This document shows positions 19,697 through 30,630 of a stretch of DNA of 64,000 nucleotides, piece after piece. The stretch's first letter is position 1; every line of letters begins with the position of its first letter. Under the pieces are notes generated by a model, which saw only the letters and a list, made by a program, of their open reading frames with translations, ran no database searches and was not told the origin of the DNA. Source of the DNA: Xanthomonas hortorum (GTDB taxonomy: Bacteria > Pseudomonadota > Gammaproteobacteria > Xanthomonadales > Xanthomonadaceae); assembly GCF_002940005.1 (NCBI RefSeq), contig NZ_MDEF01000013.1. The stretch is one strand, 5' to 3'. Made by a program: the position numbers and the translations under genes.

Positions 19697-20539
19697 ATGC
19701 ATCCACCAGATCTCAAACACCTGATCAGCGACGCGCCGCGCGTGATGGTGGTCGATGGCTCGAAGCTGGTGCGCAAGCTGATTGCCGACGTGCTGACCCG
19801 CGACCTGCCGAATGTGCAGGTGATCGGCTGCTCCAGCATTGCCGAGGCGCGTCAGGCGCTGGAAGCCGGCACGGTGGATCTGGTCACCACCTCGCTGTCG
19901 CTGCCCGACGGCGATGGCCTGACCCTGGCGCGCAGCGTGCGCGAAGCGGCCGGCCAGGCCTACGTGCCGGTGATCGTGGTCTCCGGCGATGCGCAGCAGC
20001 ATCTGGTGGAGCGTCGCTTCACCGAGTACGTCACCGATTATTTCGACAAGGCATTGGGCCACGAAGCCCTGGCGACCTTCATCCGCGGCTATGTGCAGCC
20101 CGAGCCGATCGTCGGCGCGACCGTGCTGTACATCGAAGACAGCCGCGTGGTGGCCGAGGCGACCAAGCGCATGCTCGAGCGCCAGAGCCTGAAGGTCATC
20201 CATGTGCTCACCGCCGAAGACGCCTTCGCGCTGCTCACCGCCGAATCGCTGGGCCGCACCGAGCGCCGCATCGACGTGGTGCTGACCGATGTGACCCTGA
20301 AAGGCGAGCTCAACGGCCGCGACGTGGTCGAGCGCATCCGCATCGATTTCGCCTACGGCAAGCGCCGCCTGCCGGTGCTGGTGATGACCGGCGACACCAA
20401 CCCGCGTAACCAGTCCGAGCTGCTGCGCGCCGGCGCCAACGATCTGGTGCAAAAGCCGATCGAAGAGCGTCTGCTTGTGACCAAGGTGTTGTTCCAGCTG
20501 CGCCTGGCACGGCTTGAGGATCAGGCTGTCACGCTATGA
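19697..20539 (+). CDS. Dual-receiver response regulator with degenerate first receiver
   Basis: 280 residues with two CheY-like receiver domains and no output domain. The second (about 140-275) is canonical: acidic pocket YIEDS, phospho-acceptor in VVLTDVTLKG, Thr in VMTG and Lys in VQKPI. The first (about 13-125) is altered: VVDGS replaces the usual DD pair and VTTSLSLPDGDG has Ser where the phospho-Asp is expected, so it probably cannot be phosphorylated. GAGG is 7 nt before the ATG. It sits 8 nt after ftsX and overlaps ung by four bases, an unusual place for a signalling gene. Partner kinase unknown. Confidence 0.88.
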   Translation: MHPPDLKHLISDAPRVMVVDGSKLVRKLIADVLTRDLPNVQVIGCSSIAEARQALEAGTVDLVTTSLSLPDGDGLTLARSVREAAGQAYVPVIVVSGDAQQHLVERRFTEYVTDYFDKALGHEALATFIRGYVQPEPIVGATVLYIEDSRVVAEATKRMLERQSLKVIHVLTAEDAFALLTAESLGRTERRIDVVLTDVTLKGELNGRDVVERIRIDFAYGKRRLPVLVMTGDTNPRNQSELLRAGANDLVQKPIEERLLVTKVLFQLRLARLEDQAVTL

Positions 20540-21279
20540 CTGAAATGTTAGATGTGGCCGAAGTAGAAGCACGTATCCAGCTGGAACCGTCGTGGAAGGC
20601 GCGCGTGGGCGATTGGTTGCTGCGCCCGGAGATGCAGGAACTGTCTGCCTTCCTGCGTCAGCGCAAGGCGGCTGGCGCGCGGGTATTTCCGCCGGGCCCG
20701 CAGATCTTTGCCGCTTTCGATGCCACCCCATTCGAGCAGGTCAAGGTGGTGATCCTGGGCCAGGATCCGTATCACGGCGAAGGCCAGGCGCACGGGCTGT
20801 GTTTTTCGGTGCTGCCCGGCGTGCCGGTGCCGCCGTCGCTGCTCAACATCTACAAAGAGATTCAGGACGAACTGGGCATCGCGCGGCCGGACCACGGCTA
20901 TCTGATGCCGTGGGCGCGCCAGGGCGTGCTGCTGCTCAATGCGGTGCTGACGGTGGAGCAGGGGCGTGCCGGCGCGCACCAGAACAAGGGCTGGGAAGGC
21001 TTTACCGATCATGTCGTGGAAACGCTCAACCGCGAGCGCGAAGGCCTGGTGTTCCTGCTGTGGGGCAGTTACGCGCAGTCCAAGGGCAAGGTCATCGACC
21101 AGGCGCGCCATCGCGTGTTCAAGGCCCCGCATCCCTCGCCGTTGTCGGCGCACCGCGGCTTTCTGGGCTGCCAGCACTTCTCCAAGACCAACGACCATCT
21201 GCAGCGGCGCGGGCTCGGCCCGATCGACTGGTCGCTCCCGCCGCGTAACGCGCTCGACACCACGCCCGCCCGCGGCTGA
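20536..21279 (+). CDS. ung: Uracil-DNA glycosylase
   Basis: 247-residue family 1 UNG that removes uracil from DNA and starts base-excision repair. Water-activating motif GQDPYH (75-80, Asp77) and DNA-intercalation loop HPSPLSAHRGF are both present, as is the uracil-pocket segment GVLLLNAVLTV. The ATG overlaps the stop of the dual-receiver gene (ATGA), pointing to one transcript with ftsEX. Confidence 0.98.
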   Translation: MTEMLDVAEVEARIQLEPSWKARVGDWLLRPEMQELSAFLRQRKAAGARVFPPGPQIFAAFDATPFEQVKVVILGQDPYHGEGQAHGLCFSVLPGVPVPPSLLNIYKEIQDELGIARPDHGYLMPWARQGVLLLNAVLTVEQGRAGAHQNKGWEGFTDHVVETLNREREGLVFLLWGSYAQSKGKVIDQARHRVFKAPHPSPLSAHRGFLGCQHFSKTNDHLQRRGLGPIDWSLPPRNALDTTPARG

Positions 21280-21423
21280 ACGGGTCGGGCGGCACCGCAT
21301 TTCGCATTGGTTTTGTCACGGTCTTCGCAGCGTGGCGGTGATAACTTATCCATCGATTCGTGGAGTTGGCCGCTGGAACGCCGGCGTGGTCAAAAGCCCG
21401 AACGTCCTATAAATGGAACGCTG

Positions 21424-21451
21424 GGAACTCTTACTGTACCCGGCAGTCCAA
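21424..21451 (+). promoter_or_regulatory. Possible sigma-E-type promoter upstream of rpoH
   Basis: GGAACT at 21424-21429, then 17 bases, then TCCAA at 21447. This loosely resembles the sigma-E consensus (GGAACTT, then TCAAA/TCTGA). It lies 26 nt before the rpoH start. The -35-like element is better than the -10-like one. Confidence 0.35.
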
Positions 21452-21476
21452 TAGTTCGACTGCTAAGATGGTGCCT

Positions 21477-22352
<876 letters not shown>

Positions 22353-22384
22353 TCGGTTCGATCACGCGCGTCAGGTTGCAAAAA

Positions 22385-22408
22385 ACGGCCCGGTTTTCCG
22401 GGCCGTTT
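22385..22408. terminator. Bidirectional terminator between rpoH and the TRIC-family gene
   Basis: 9-bp perfect stem (22385-22393 with 22398-22406), TTTT loop, A-run before and TTT after. It serves the two convergent genes. Confidence 0.85.
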
Positions 22409-22498
22409 GCGTTGCAGGTGTGCAGTTTTCATGTCCTTCGAGAAGCTGACGAACCGTCCGGATGATGCGCCCGGCATTGTCGCTTTGACCGACGACAG

Positions 22499-23113
22499 CT
22501 ATTCCGGCAGACGCGCCACCGGTAGATGCCAGCCATAGCGGATGGCCATGAAACGCAGGCCAAAACACACGCCGGCGCCGGTTGCCAGCGACCAGGCTTG
22601 CGGCACGTCGAGCACATGCCCGATCGCGACCAGTCCACCGCCTGCGAGTGCGGCGACGGCATACAGCTCGGCTTGCAGGACTACCGGCGTACGCGCTACC
22701 AGCAGATCGCGCGCGATGCCGCCGCCGATGCCGCTGAGCATGCCGAGCAAGGTCGCGCTGAGCGGGCTGAGCTGATAGTCCAGCGCCTTGCTGGTGCCGT
22801 AGACCGCAAACAAGGCCAGCCCGGCTGCGTCGAACAGTTGCACCGGGTTGCGCAGCCGTTCCACCGCGGCATGCCAGCGGAAACCGGCCATCCCGGCCAG
22901 GCAAGCGATGAGCAGATACTGCGGATGCACCAACGCAGCCGGCGGGGTGGCGCCAATCAGTACATCGCGCACGATGCCACCGGACACCGCCGCCGCGCAC
23001 GACAGCACCAGCACGCCGAACAGATCCAGACGATTGCGCACCGCCACGGCGGCGCCGCTGAGAGCGAACACGAAGGTGCCGAGCAGATCCAGCAGGAACA
23101 GGAGAGTGGTCAC
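22499..23113 (-). CDS. TRIC/UPF0126-family membrane protein (YadS/YicG-like)
   Basis: 204-residue membrane protein with about seven hydrophobic helices and the duplicated glycine-rich family motif: SGAAVAVRN and SGGIVRDVL in the first half, GGGIARDLL in the second. Members are annotated as trimeric intracellular cation channel-like proteins and some as glycine transporters. Sequence alone does not say which substrate moves. 52 nt separate it from the upstream NDH-2 gene on the same strand. Confidence 0.88.
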   Translation of the reverse strand: MTTLLFLLDLLGTFVFALSGAAVAVRNRLDLFGVLVLSCAAAVSGGIVRDVLIGATPPAALVHPQYLLIACLAGMAGFRWHAAVERLRNPVQLFDAAGLALFAVYGTSKALDYQLSPLSATLLGMLSGIGGGIARDLLVARTPVVLQAELYAVAALAGGGLVAIGHVLDVPQAWSLATGAGVCFGLRFMAIRYGWHLPVARLPE

Positions 23114-23165
23114 GGCGCCGCAGTGGGAACGGGCGGCACAGCATCGCGCACCGCCCGTCGCACTG

Positions 23166-24458
23166 TCATCCGTCTTTGCTGTTGGGCGGCGGGTCGTCGG
23201 TTGCGCCGCCGAAGATGATGCGTGCGGCGCGCTGGTAGCTCCAGTACGCCATTGCCCAGTTCACCAGCACCACGAAGCGGTTGCGGAAGCCGATCAGGAA
23301 GTACACGTGCGCGGCCAGCCAGAACCACCAGGCGACAATGCCGGAGAGCTTGAGCTTGCCGACATGCACGATGGCGGCCATGCGGCCGATGGTGGCCAGA
23401 TTGCCGTAGTCCTGATAACGGAACGCCGGCGTGGCCTGGCCGCGATGGCGCGCGCGGATCGCCTTGGCGATGTGCTTGCCCATCTGCTTGGCCGCCGGCG
23501 CCACGCCCGGCACCGGGCGGCCGTCCTGCTGCACCGAGGCCAGATCGCCGCCGACGAAGATTTCCGGATGGCCGGGCACGCTCAGGTCCGGCTCCACCAG
23601 CACACGTCCGGCGCGATCCAGCGGCACGCCCAGCGTACGCGCCAGCGGCGAGGCGGCCACGCCGGCCGCCCAGACGACGGTACGCGCGGGCACGAAGGTG
23701 TCGCCGAGTTGATAGCCGAGCGCGTCGATATGCGTCACCGGCGTACCGGTGTGCACTTCAACGCCCAGGCGTTCCAGCTGCTTGCGCGCCTTGTCGGTGA
23801 GATCTTCCGGGAACGAAGGCAGCACGCGCGGGCCGGCTTCGACCAGACGCACGCGCGCCTGCTGCGGATCGATATGGCGGAACTCGTCCTTGAGCGTGTG
23901 GCGGGCGATTTCGGCCAGCGTGCCGGCCAGTTCCACGCCGGTCGGACCGCCGCCGACCACCGCAAAGCTCAGCCAGGCCGCGCGTGCGGCGGGGTCGGAT
24001 TCGGCTTCGGCACGCTCGAAGGCCAGCAGCAATTTGCGCCGCAGCACCAGCGCGTCGTACAGCGTTTTCAGGCCTGGCGCATGCTCGGCCCACTGGTCGT
24101 TGCCGAAGTAGGCATGGGTGGCGCCGGTGGCCAGCAGCAGCATGTCGTAGCCGAGCGTGTTGCCATCGGCAAGCACCACTTCGCGACGGGTTGGAGCAAT
24201 TTCGGCCACATCGCCAAGCAGCACTTCGACATTGCGCTGCTCGCGCAGGATGTGGCGCAGCGGTGCGGCGATATCCGGTGCCGACAGGCCGGCGGTGGCG
24301 ACCTGATACAGCAGCGGCTGGAACAGGTGATGGTTCTGGCGGTCGATCAGGGTGATGCGGATGCCGGGATCGTCGAGCGCGCGGGTCGCCCATAAGCCGG
24401 CAAAACCGCCACCAACCACGACCAGATGCAGTGGAGCTTGGGAGGGAGGAGAAGTCAT
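23166..24458 (-). CDS. ndh: Type II NADH:quinone oxidoreductase (NDH-2)
   Basis: Single-subunit, non-proton-pumping NADH dehydrogenase that feeds electrons to quinone. 430 residues. FAD-binding Rossmann motif VVGGGFAGLW (14-23), NADH-binding motif VVGGGPTGVELAGTL (about 176), and the second FAD contact EIFVGGDLA. The C-terminal ~70 residues contain amphipathic/hydrophobic stretches (GIVAWWFWLAAHVYFLIGF) for membrane attachment. The start is ATG 24458, which opens the conserved part; an upstream in-frame ATG adds 13 unconserved residues. Related FAD oxidoreductases are the only alternative. Confidence 0.93.
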   Translation of the reverse strand: MTSPPSQAPLHLVVVGGGFAGLWATRALDDPGIRITLIDRQNHHLFQPLLYQVATAGLSAPDIAAPLRHILREQRNVEVLLGDVAEIAPTRREVVLADGNTLGYDMLLLATGATHAYFGNDQWAEHAPGLKTLYDALVLRRKLLLAFERAEAESDPAARAAWLSFAVVGGGPTGVELAGTLAEIARHTLKDEFRHIDPQQARVRLVEAGPRVLPSFPEDLTDKARKQLERLGVEVHTGTPVTHIDALGYQLGDTFVPARTVVWAAGVAASPLARTLGVPLDRAGRVLVEPDLSVPGHPEIFVGGDLASVQQDGRPVPGVAPAAKQMGKHIAKAIRARHRGQATPAFRYQDYGNLATIGRMAAIVHVGKLKLSGIVAWWFWLAAHVYFLIGFRNRFVVLVNWAMAYWSYQRAARIIFGGATDDPPPNSKDG

Positions 24459-24576
24459 CGTAGAGTCCGATGGAATGCGACGCGGGCTCATCAGCATGCC
24501 GTATTTGCACGGAACATAACGCCTGAATTCGGCCTGCCTGCGGCATCATGTCGCATCCCGTCGATCCGGTTACCGC

Positions 24577-25107
24577 ATGTCGTTGCTGCCACCGCCCTTG
24601 CCGCCGTTGTCACCTCGGCCGCAATCGCCGTTTCCCTCCTCCACGTCTGCCGCAGCGCCGTCCGCGCCGGCAGTGCGTCCCGTCCGAAAGCGGCTCAGCG
24701 GGGTCGCGATCGGCCTGATCGGCCTGGCAGCCTGCGCGATGCTGTTCGGCATGCTGGTGCTCGGGGCGCTTGGCTGGCTGATCGTCACCTGCTGGTCGCT
24801 GTTCGCCGATCAGGCGCGCACCGCGCTGCAGGACGATGCGGTGGTGCAGGAGCGGATCGGCCAGATCCACACGATGCGGGTGGATCTGTATCGCACCGGT
24901 CTTGCGCCGGGCGGCGATGATTTTGTCTTCAATGTGGAAGGCGATCGTGGCGCGGGGCGGGTGCATGCCACCTGGGTCAGTGCCGGGGCAGAAAGCGAGA
25001 CGCTGACCAACGGGACGCTCAACATGCGCGATGGCAGCGAATACGCGTTGCCGGGCGCAACTGCTGAAAATACCGAAACCGACTCTGCCGATTCCTGGGA
25101 GCAATGA
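24577..25107 (+). CDS. Coa1-like single-pass membrane protein
   Basis: 176 residues: a Pro/Ser-rich cytoplasmic N-terminus (1-38), one strong transmembrane helix (about 43-72, GVAIGLIGLAACAMLFGMLV), then a small extracytoplasmic domain with QERIGQIHTMRVD and FVFNVEGDRGAGRVHATWV. The last pattern resembles the cytochrome-oxidase assembly factor Coa1 fold; this is inference from pattern only. It overlaps the next gene (NYN-LOTUS) by four bases, so the two are probably co-translated. Confidence 0.75.
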   Translation: MSLLPPPLPPLSPRPQSPFPSSTSAAAPSAPAVRPVRKRLSGVAIGLIGLAACAMLFGMLVLGALGWLIVTCWSLFADQARTALQDDAVVQERIGQIHTMRVDLYRTGLAPGGDDFVFNVEGDRGAGRVHATWVSAGAESETLTNGTLNMRDGSEYALPGATAENTETDSADSWEQ

Positions 25108-25934
25108 GCATGATCGACAACCCCGACAAACGCATCGCCTTGCTGATCGATGCCGACAACGCGCCGGCCGGCAAGATCGACGTGGTGCTGGCCGAAGTGG
25201 CGCGCTACGGTGTGGCCAATGTGCGCCGCGCCTACGGCAACTGGAAGAGCCCGCACCTAAAAAACTGGGAAGCGGCGCTGCACGATTATGCGATTCGGCC
25301 GATCCAGCAATTTGCCTATAGCTCGGGCAAAAACGCCTCGGACATGGCGATGGTGATCGATGCGATGGACCTGTTGTACGCGCGCAATCTGGATGGGTTT
25401 GCCATCGTCTCCAGCGATGCGGATTTCACCCCGCTGGTGATGCGCCTGCTCACCGATGGCATGAAGGTGTACGGCTTCGGCGAGAAGAAAACCCCGGCGC
25501 CGTTCGTCAATGCCTGCTCCAAGTTCACCTATGTCGAAGCGCTGGGCGAGCAGGCTGCGGCAGCCAGCGACACCGCTGCCGGGCGCAAGGACGCCACGGC
25601 GCTGCGCAGCGATACGCGTCTGGTGCAGATGCTGCGCAACGCGATCGACAGTGCCCGCGAAGACGATGGCTGGGCGCTGCTGAGTGCGGTGGGCAAGCAG
25701 GTGGCCAACCAGGCCTCGTTCGATCCGCGCAATTACGGCTATCGCAAACTCAGCGATCTGGTGCGCGCGATCGGCTTGTTCGAGATCAAGCAGGACGAGC
25801 AGGCGTTGTGGCTACGCGATGCACCAAAGGGCGGGCGTGCGAAGGCTTCGCAGTCCGCTGCTGCAGGATCAGCGCAAGCCTCGGTTGCGAAGCCTGCGGC
25901 GCGCGCGACGTCCAAGCCGGCGGCAGGGAAATGA
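25104..25934 (+). CDS. NYN-domain putative ribonuclease with C-terminal LOTUS/OST-HTH domain
   Basis: 276 residues. The N-terminal NYN (PIN-like, LabA/DUF88) domain, about 10-150, carries the acidic metal-binding set: LLIDADNAP, KNASDMAMVIDAMD and IVSSDADFTPL. A LOTUS/OST-HTH domain follows (about 168-246; DDGWALLSAVGKQV, YGYRKLSDLVRA), a fold that binds RNA, including G-quadruplex RNA in studied cases. A Lys/Ala-rich tail ends the protein. The combination suggests an RNA endonuclease. Translation starts at 25104 (overlapping the Coa1-like gene) or 25110. The GST gene begins within its stop. Confidence 0.88.
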   Translation: MSMIDNPDKRIALLIDADNAPAGKIDVVLAEVARYGVANVRRAYGNWKSPHLKNWEAALHDYAIRPIQQFAYSSGKNASDMAMVIDAMDLLYARNLDGFAIVSSDADFTPLVMRLLTDGMKVYGFGEKKTPAPFVNACSKFTYVEALGEQAAAASDTAAGRKDATALRSDTRLVQMLRNAIDSAREDDGWALLSAVGKQVANQASFDPRNYGYRKLSDLVRAIGLFEIKQDEQALWLRDAPKGGRAKASQSAAAGSAQASVAKPAARATSKPAAGK

Positions 25935-26593
25935 CCATGGCACCTGCTGCAACGCAGCCCACCGCGCAGACGCCAACGATCACGTTATGGGGGCGCCGCA
26001 ATTCCAGCAATGTGCGCAAGGTGTCGTGGTGCGCCGAAGAAGCCGCAGTGCCCTACACATCGATCGAAGTGGGCGGCGCTTTCGGTGGTAACGACACGCC
26101 CGCGTATCGTGCGTTGAATCCGAACGGGGTGGTGCCGACGCTGCAGGATGGCGAGTTGGTGCTGTGGGAGTCCAACGCGATCGTGCGTTATCTGGCCGCG
26201 CGTTATGCGCCGGCCCTGTATCCGCAATCGCCGGCAGAACGCGCGCTGGGCGATCGCTGGATGGACTGGACCACCTCGACATTTGCCGGTGTGTTTCGCG
26301 ATTTGTTCTGGGGCGTGCTGCGCACCCCCGAGGCCGAGCGCGATCACGCACGCATCGCCGCTGCTTTGATGCGCTCAGGTGAGCTGCTTGCACGCGCCGA
26401 CGCGGCATTGGCGCAACAGCCGTATCTGTCCGGCGAACAGTTCGCGATGGGCGATATTCCGCTCGGCAGCTTTATCTACGCCTGGTTCGAAATGCCGATC
26501 GACCGACCCGAGTTGCCGCACCTGCAGGCGTGGTATCAGCGCTTGCGCACGCGGCCTGCGTACCAGCGTGGAGTGATGACGGTGCTGACGTGA
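25931..26593 (+). CDS. Glutathione S-transferase family protein
   Basis: 220 residues with an N-terminal thioredoxin-like GSH-binding domain (about 14-92; ITLWGRRNSSNVRKVSW, NPNGVVPTLQDG, LWESNAIVRYLA) and an all-helical C-terminal domain (FAMGDIPLGSFIYAWFE). The Arg/Asn/Ser segment replaces the usual N-terminal catalytic Tyr/Ser region, as in beta/theta-like bacterial GSTs. The ATG at 25931 overlaps the previous stop; ATG 25937 has a better-spaced GGGA. Substrate unknown. Confidence 0.9.
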   Translation: MTMAPAATQPTAQTPTITLWGRRNSSNVRKVSWCAEEAAVPYTSIEVGGAFGGNDTPAYRALNPNGVVPTLQDGELVLWESNAIVRYLAARYAPALYPQSPAERALGDRWMDWTTSTFAGVFRDLFWGVLRTPEAERDHARIAAALMRSGELLARADAALAQQPYLSGEQFAMGDIPLGSFIYAWFEMPIDRPELPHLQAWYQRLRTRPAYQRGVMTVLT

Positions 26594-26659
26594 GTTGCGA
26601 GTCTCAGCGCTGCAAAGGGGTGGGCCACATATACCGTGCGGCCTGCCGGCTCGCTTTTT

Positions 26660-26727
26660 TGTAGGAGCGCACTCGTGCGCGGGGGCATCGCCGGTAACGC
26701 CGCATCGCGCTCAGGCGCGCTCCTACA
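26660..26727 (+). repeat. REP-type hairpin repeat, copy 1
   Basis: 68-base unit with TGTAGGAGCGC and GCGCTCCTACA as terminal complementary ends and CCGGTAACGCC in the centre. A second unit of identical length lies at 26769-26836. It is placed between the convergent GST and priA genes, as REP elements commonly are. Confidence 0.85.
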
Positions 26728-26768
26728 AAACCTGAGTACACCGCGTGACCTGCCGACTTCGTGTTGTA

Positions 26769-26836
26769 TGTAGGAGCGCACTTGTGCGCGATGGCATTAC
26801 CGGTAACGCCCCATCGCGCGCAAGCGCGCTCCTACA
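26769..26836 (+). repeat. REP-type hairpin repeat, copy 2
   Basis: Same 68-base unit as 26660-26727, in the same orientation 109 bases later. It shares the TGTAGGAGCGCAC start, a central CCGGTAACGCC and the GCGCTCCTACAAAAC end. The centre differs at scattered positions while the stems stay paired. Confidence 0.85.
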
Positions 26837-26899
26837 AAACGTGAGCAGACCGCGCAAAACGTGAGTCTGGCTGCAGCCGCGTGTGCGACATGCCCTGCA

Positions 26900-29122
<2,223 letters not shown>

Positions 29123-29259
29123 CCGGTCAGTCTACCGACCCTGTCCAGAGGCCGGCAGTCGGGTATCAGATCGCCCCAAATCGACACCTTGGCTTACGGC
29201 GCGTTTCTGTGACGGAAGTGATAAATACGACGTAAACCTATGTGAGGATTAAGGAAACC

Positions 29260-29288
29260 GGTTTATCCACACTGCCTGTGGATAAACC
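29260..29288. promoter_or_regulatory. Inverted pair of perfect DnaA boxes
   Basis: Two consensus DnaA boxes, TTATCCACA at 29263-29271 and its complement TGTGGATAA at 29277-29285, face each other across 5 bases. The arms extend to a perfect 12-bp inverted repeat. It lies in the 470-base divergent region between priA and a membrane-protein gene. Binding by DnaA is inference from consensus; no dnaA or dnaN is nearby. Confidence 0.7.
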
Positions 29289-29339
29289 TGTGAATTAGTC
29301 TCGTGCTCCACGCGTTGAAGGCGGATTCACTAGCCTCTG

Positions 29340-29430
29340 CAACCTCTTGGACATTTTTTAGCCAATACGGATAAGTTTATAAATATCAGCAAGTTAGGCG
29401 TGAAACACGATTGCAACAAAGAAAAAACAA
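29340..29430. other. AT-rich tract beside the DnaA boxes
   Basis: About 90 bases distinctly richer in A and T than the surrounding GC-rich genome, with runs such as ATTTTTTAG, GTTTATAAATA and GAAAAAACAA. It starts ~50 bases from the DnaA-box palindrome. It could be promoter DNA, an unwinding element, or a nucleoid-protein site. Confidence 0.5.
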
Positions 29431-29433
29431 CAG

Positions 29434-29461
29434 TTGACAGACGTCTGCGTATCGGTATGTC
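29434..29461 (+). promoter_or_regulatory. Possible sigma-70 promoter for the 29593 gene
   Basis: TTGACA (29434-29439), a 16-base spacer, then TATGTC (29456-29461). The -35 is perfect; the -10 is weaker. It lies 131 nt before the start codon. Confidence 0.35.
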
Positions 29462-29592
29462 TGCCGCTGTGCACAACCCGCACGGGTGGCGGTCGCGGCC
29501 AAGGCGAGGGCGGAGCAAGGCCGTCTCGATCTGTCAAGCCATCGGCGGGGGCCAGTTGCGTCGGTATCATGCCGGCCGATGCTGGAGTTCTC

Positions 29593-30630
29593 ATGACCGT
29601 AGTCCCCGACGCCCCTGTCACCCCTGCCGCGCTGTCAGCCTTCCTGCGCGGTGTCGAACGCCGGGGTCTGGTGCTCGCGCAACTGCAATGCGGCGATGTG
29701 GCGGCGGCCGAGCGGGCCCTGGCTGCGGCGCTACGTGCCTTCAGCAGCCAGGCGGCAGGACGCCCGATGGCCGGCTGGCCGATGCGCTTCTGGAGCCTGT
29801 TGGCAGCTGCCCCGCCGTTGCGGCGCGAGCCCATGCCGGGCACCTGGCTGCCCCCGTTCACCGCGCTGGGGCGGATGCAGACCGCCGACCGGCTGGCGCT
29901 GCTGCTGCGCATCGTGGCCGGGCTGGAAGAAGAACCCGCCAGCGAGGTACAGGGCATCGACGTGGCGGCGTATCGGCAATCGCTGGCCCGCGCCTGCCCG
30001 CGCGATGCGGCCGGCAATCCGGACGCGCAGGCCTGGCGGGTGTTGGCCGAGGCGGCGCAGCAGGAGTTGCGCGAACTCACCCCGGCCCAGGTGAGTCGAC
30101 TGGGGCAACTCCGCGATTCGGCCCTGGCCGGCATGCCGCTGCTACCGGCGGCGGCAGCGCCTGTGGTCGCCGCTGCCGAGCCGCGTCGTCCGGCGGCGCC
30201 ACGTGTGCGCCCCGCTCGTCAGTGGCATTTGCCGCGGATCTCGCGCCGCCACGCCGGCATCGTGCTGGCGGTGCTGGCGTTGGCCCTGCTGCTCGCGGTG
30301 CTGGGCTGGTGGTGGACCCATCGCCGGCCTGCACTGCCACCCGAGCCGGTCTCGCAGGCGCCGGCCGGTGTGTTGCATGTCACCGACGCCGCGCCGGTGC
30401 TGGTGGAAGAACTTCCCGCCGCCGACCTGCCTGACGCAGCGGCAGCCCCCGGCATGGACCCGCGCGACCAGGCGATGCTGGCCGACCCGGATCTGGAACT
30501 GGCGCGCTCGGCGGATTTCTACGCCTGGTATGCGGCCGGCCATCCGGTGCCGGCCGACGAATCCGGCGCGCATGCCACCGCCGCCGAGCCGCCTGCCGCC
30601 CCGATGGAGACCGTCGATGACGAGAATTAA
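29593..30630 (+). CDS. Single-pass membrane protein of unknown function
   Basis: 345 residues with one strong transmembrane helix near 220-241 (GIVLAVLALALLLAVLGWW) preceded by a basic Arg-rich stretch. This implies a large cytoplasmic N-terminal domain and a shorter periplasmic acidic/Ala-Pro-rich tail. No recognised family; the helical N-terminal domain is rich in Ala, Leu and Arg. GGAG sits 5 nt before the ATG at 29593. Its last bases overlap the DUF3106 gene start, so the two probably work together. Confidence 0.75.
   Translation: MTVVPDAPVTPAALSAFLRGVERRGLVLAQLQCGDVAAAERALAAALRAFSSQAAGRPMAGWPMRFWSLLAAAPPLRREPMPGTWLPPFTALGRMQTADRLALLLRIVAGLEEEPASEVQGIDVAAYRQSLARACPRDAAGNPDAQAWRVLAEAAQQELRELTPAQVSRLGQLRDSALAGMPLLPAAAAPVVAAAEPRRPAAPRVRPARQWHLPRISRRHAGIVLAVLALALLLAVLGWWWTHRRPALPPEPVSQAPAGVLHVTDAAPVLVEELPAADLPDAAAAPGMDPRDQAMLADPDLELARSADFYAWYAAGHPVPADESGAHATAAEPPAAPMETVDDEN

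Noticed and set aside
21300..21476. RNA thermometer in the rpoH leader
   Set aside because: No stem covering the start region was convincing by eye; would need folding software.
29260..29430. Chromosome origin oriC
   Set aside because: DnaA boxes and AT-rich DNA are present, but dnaA, dnaN, recF, gyrB and rpmH are absent and only two boxes are seen.
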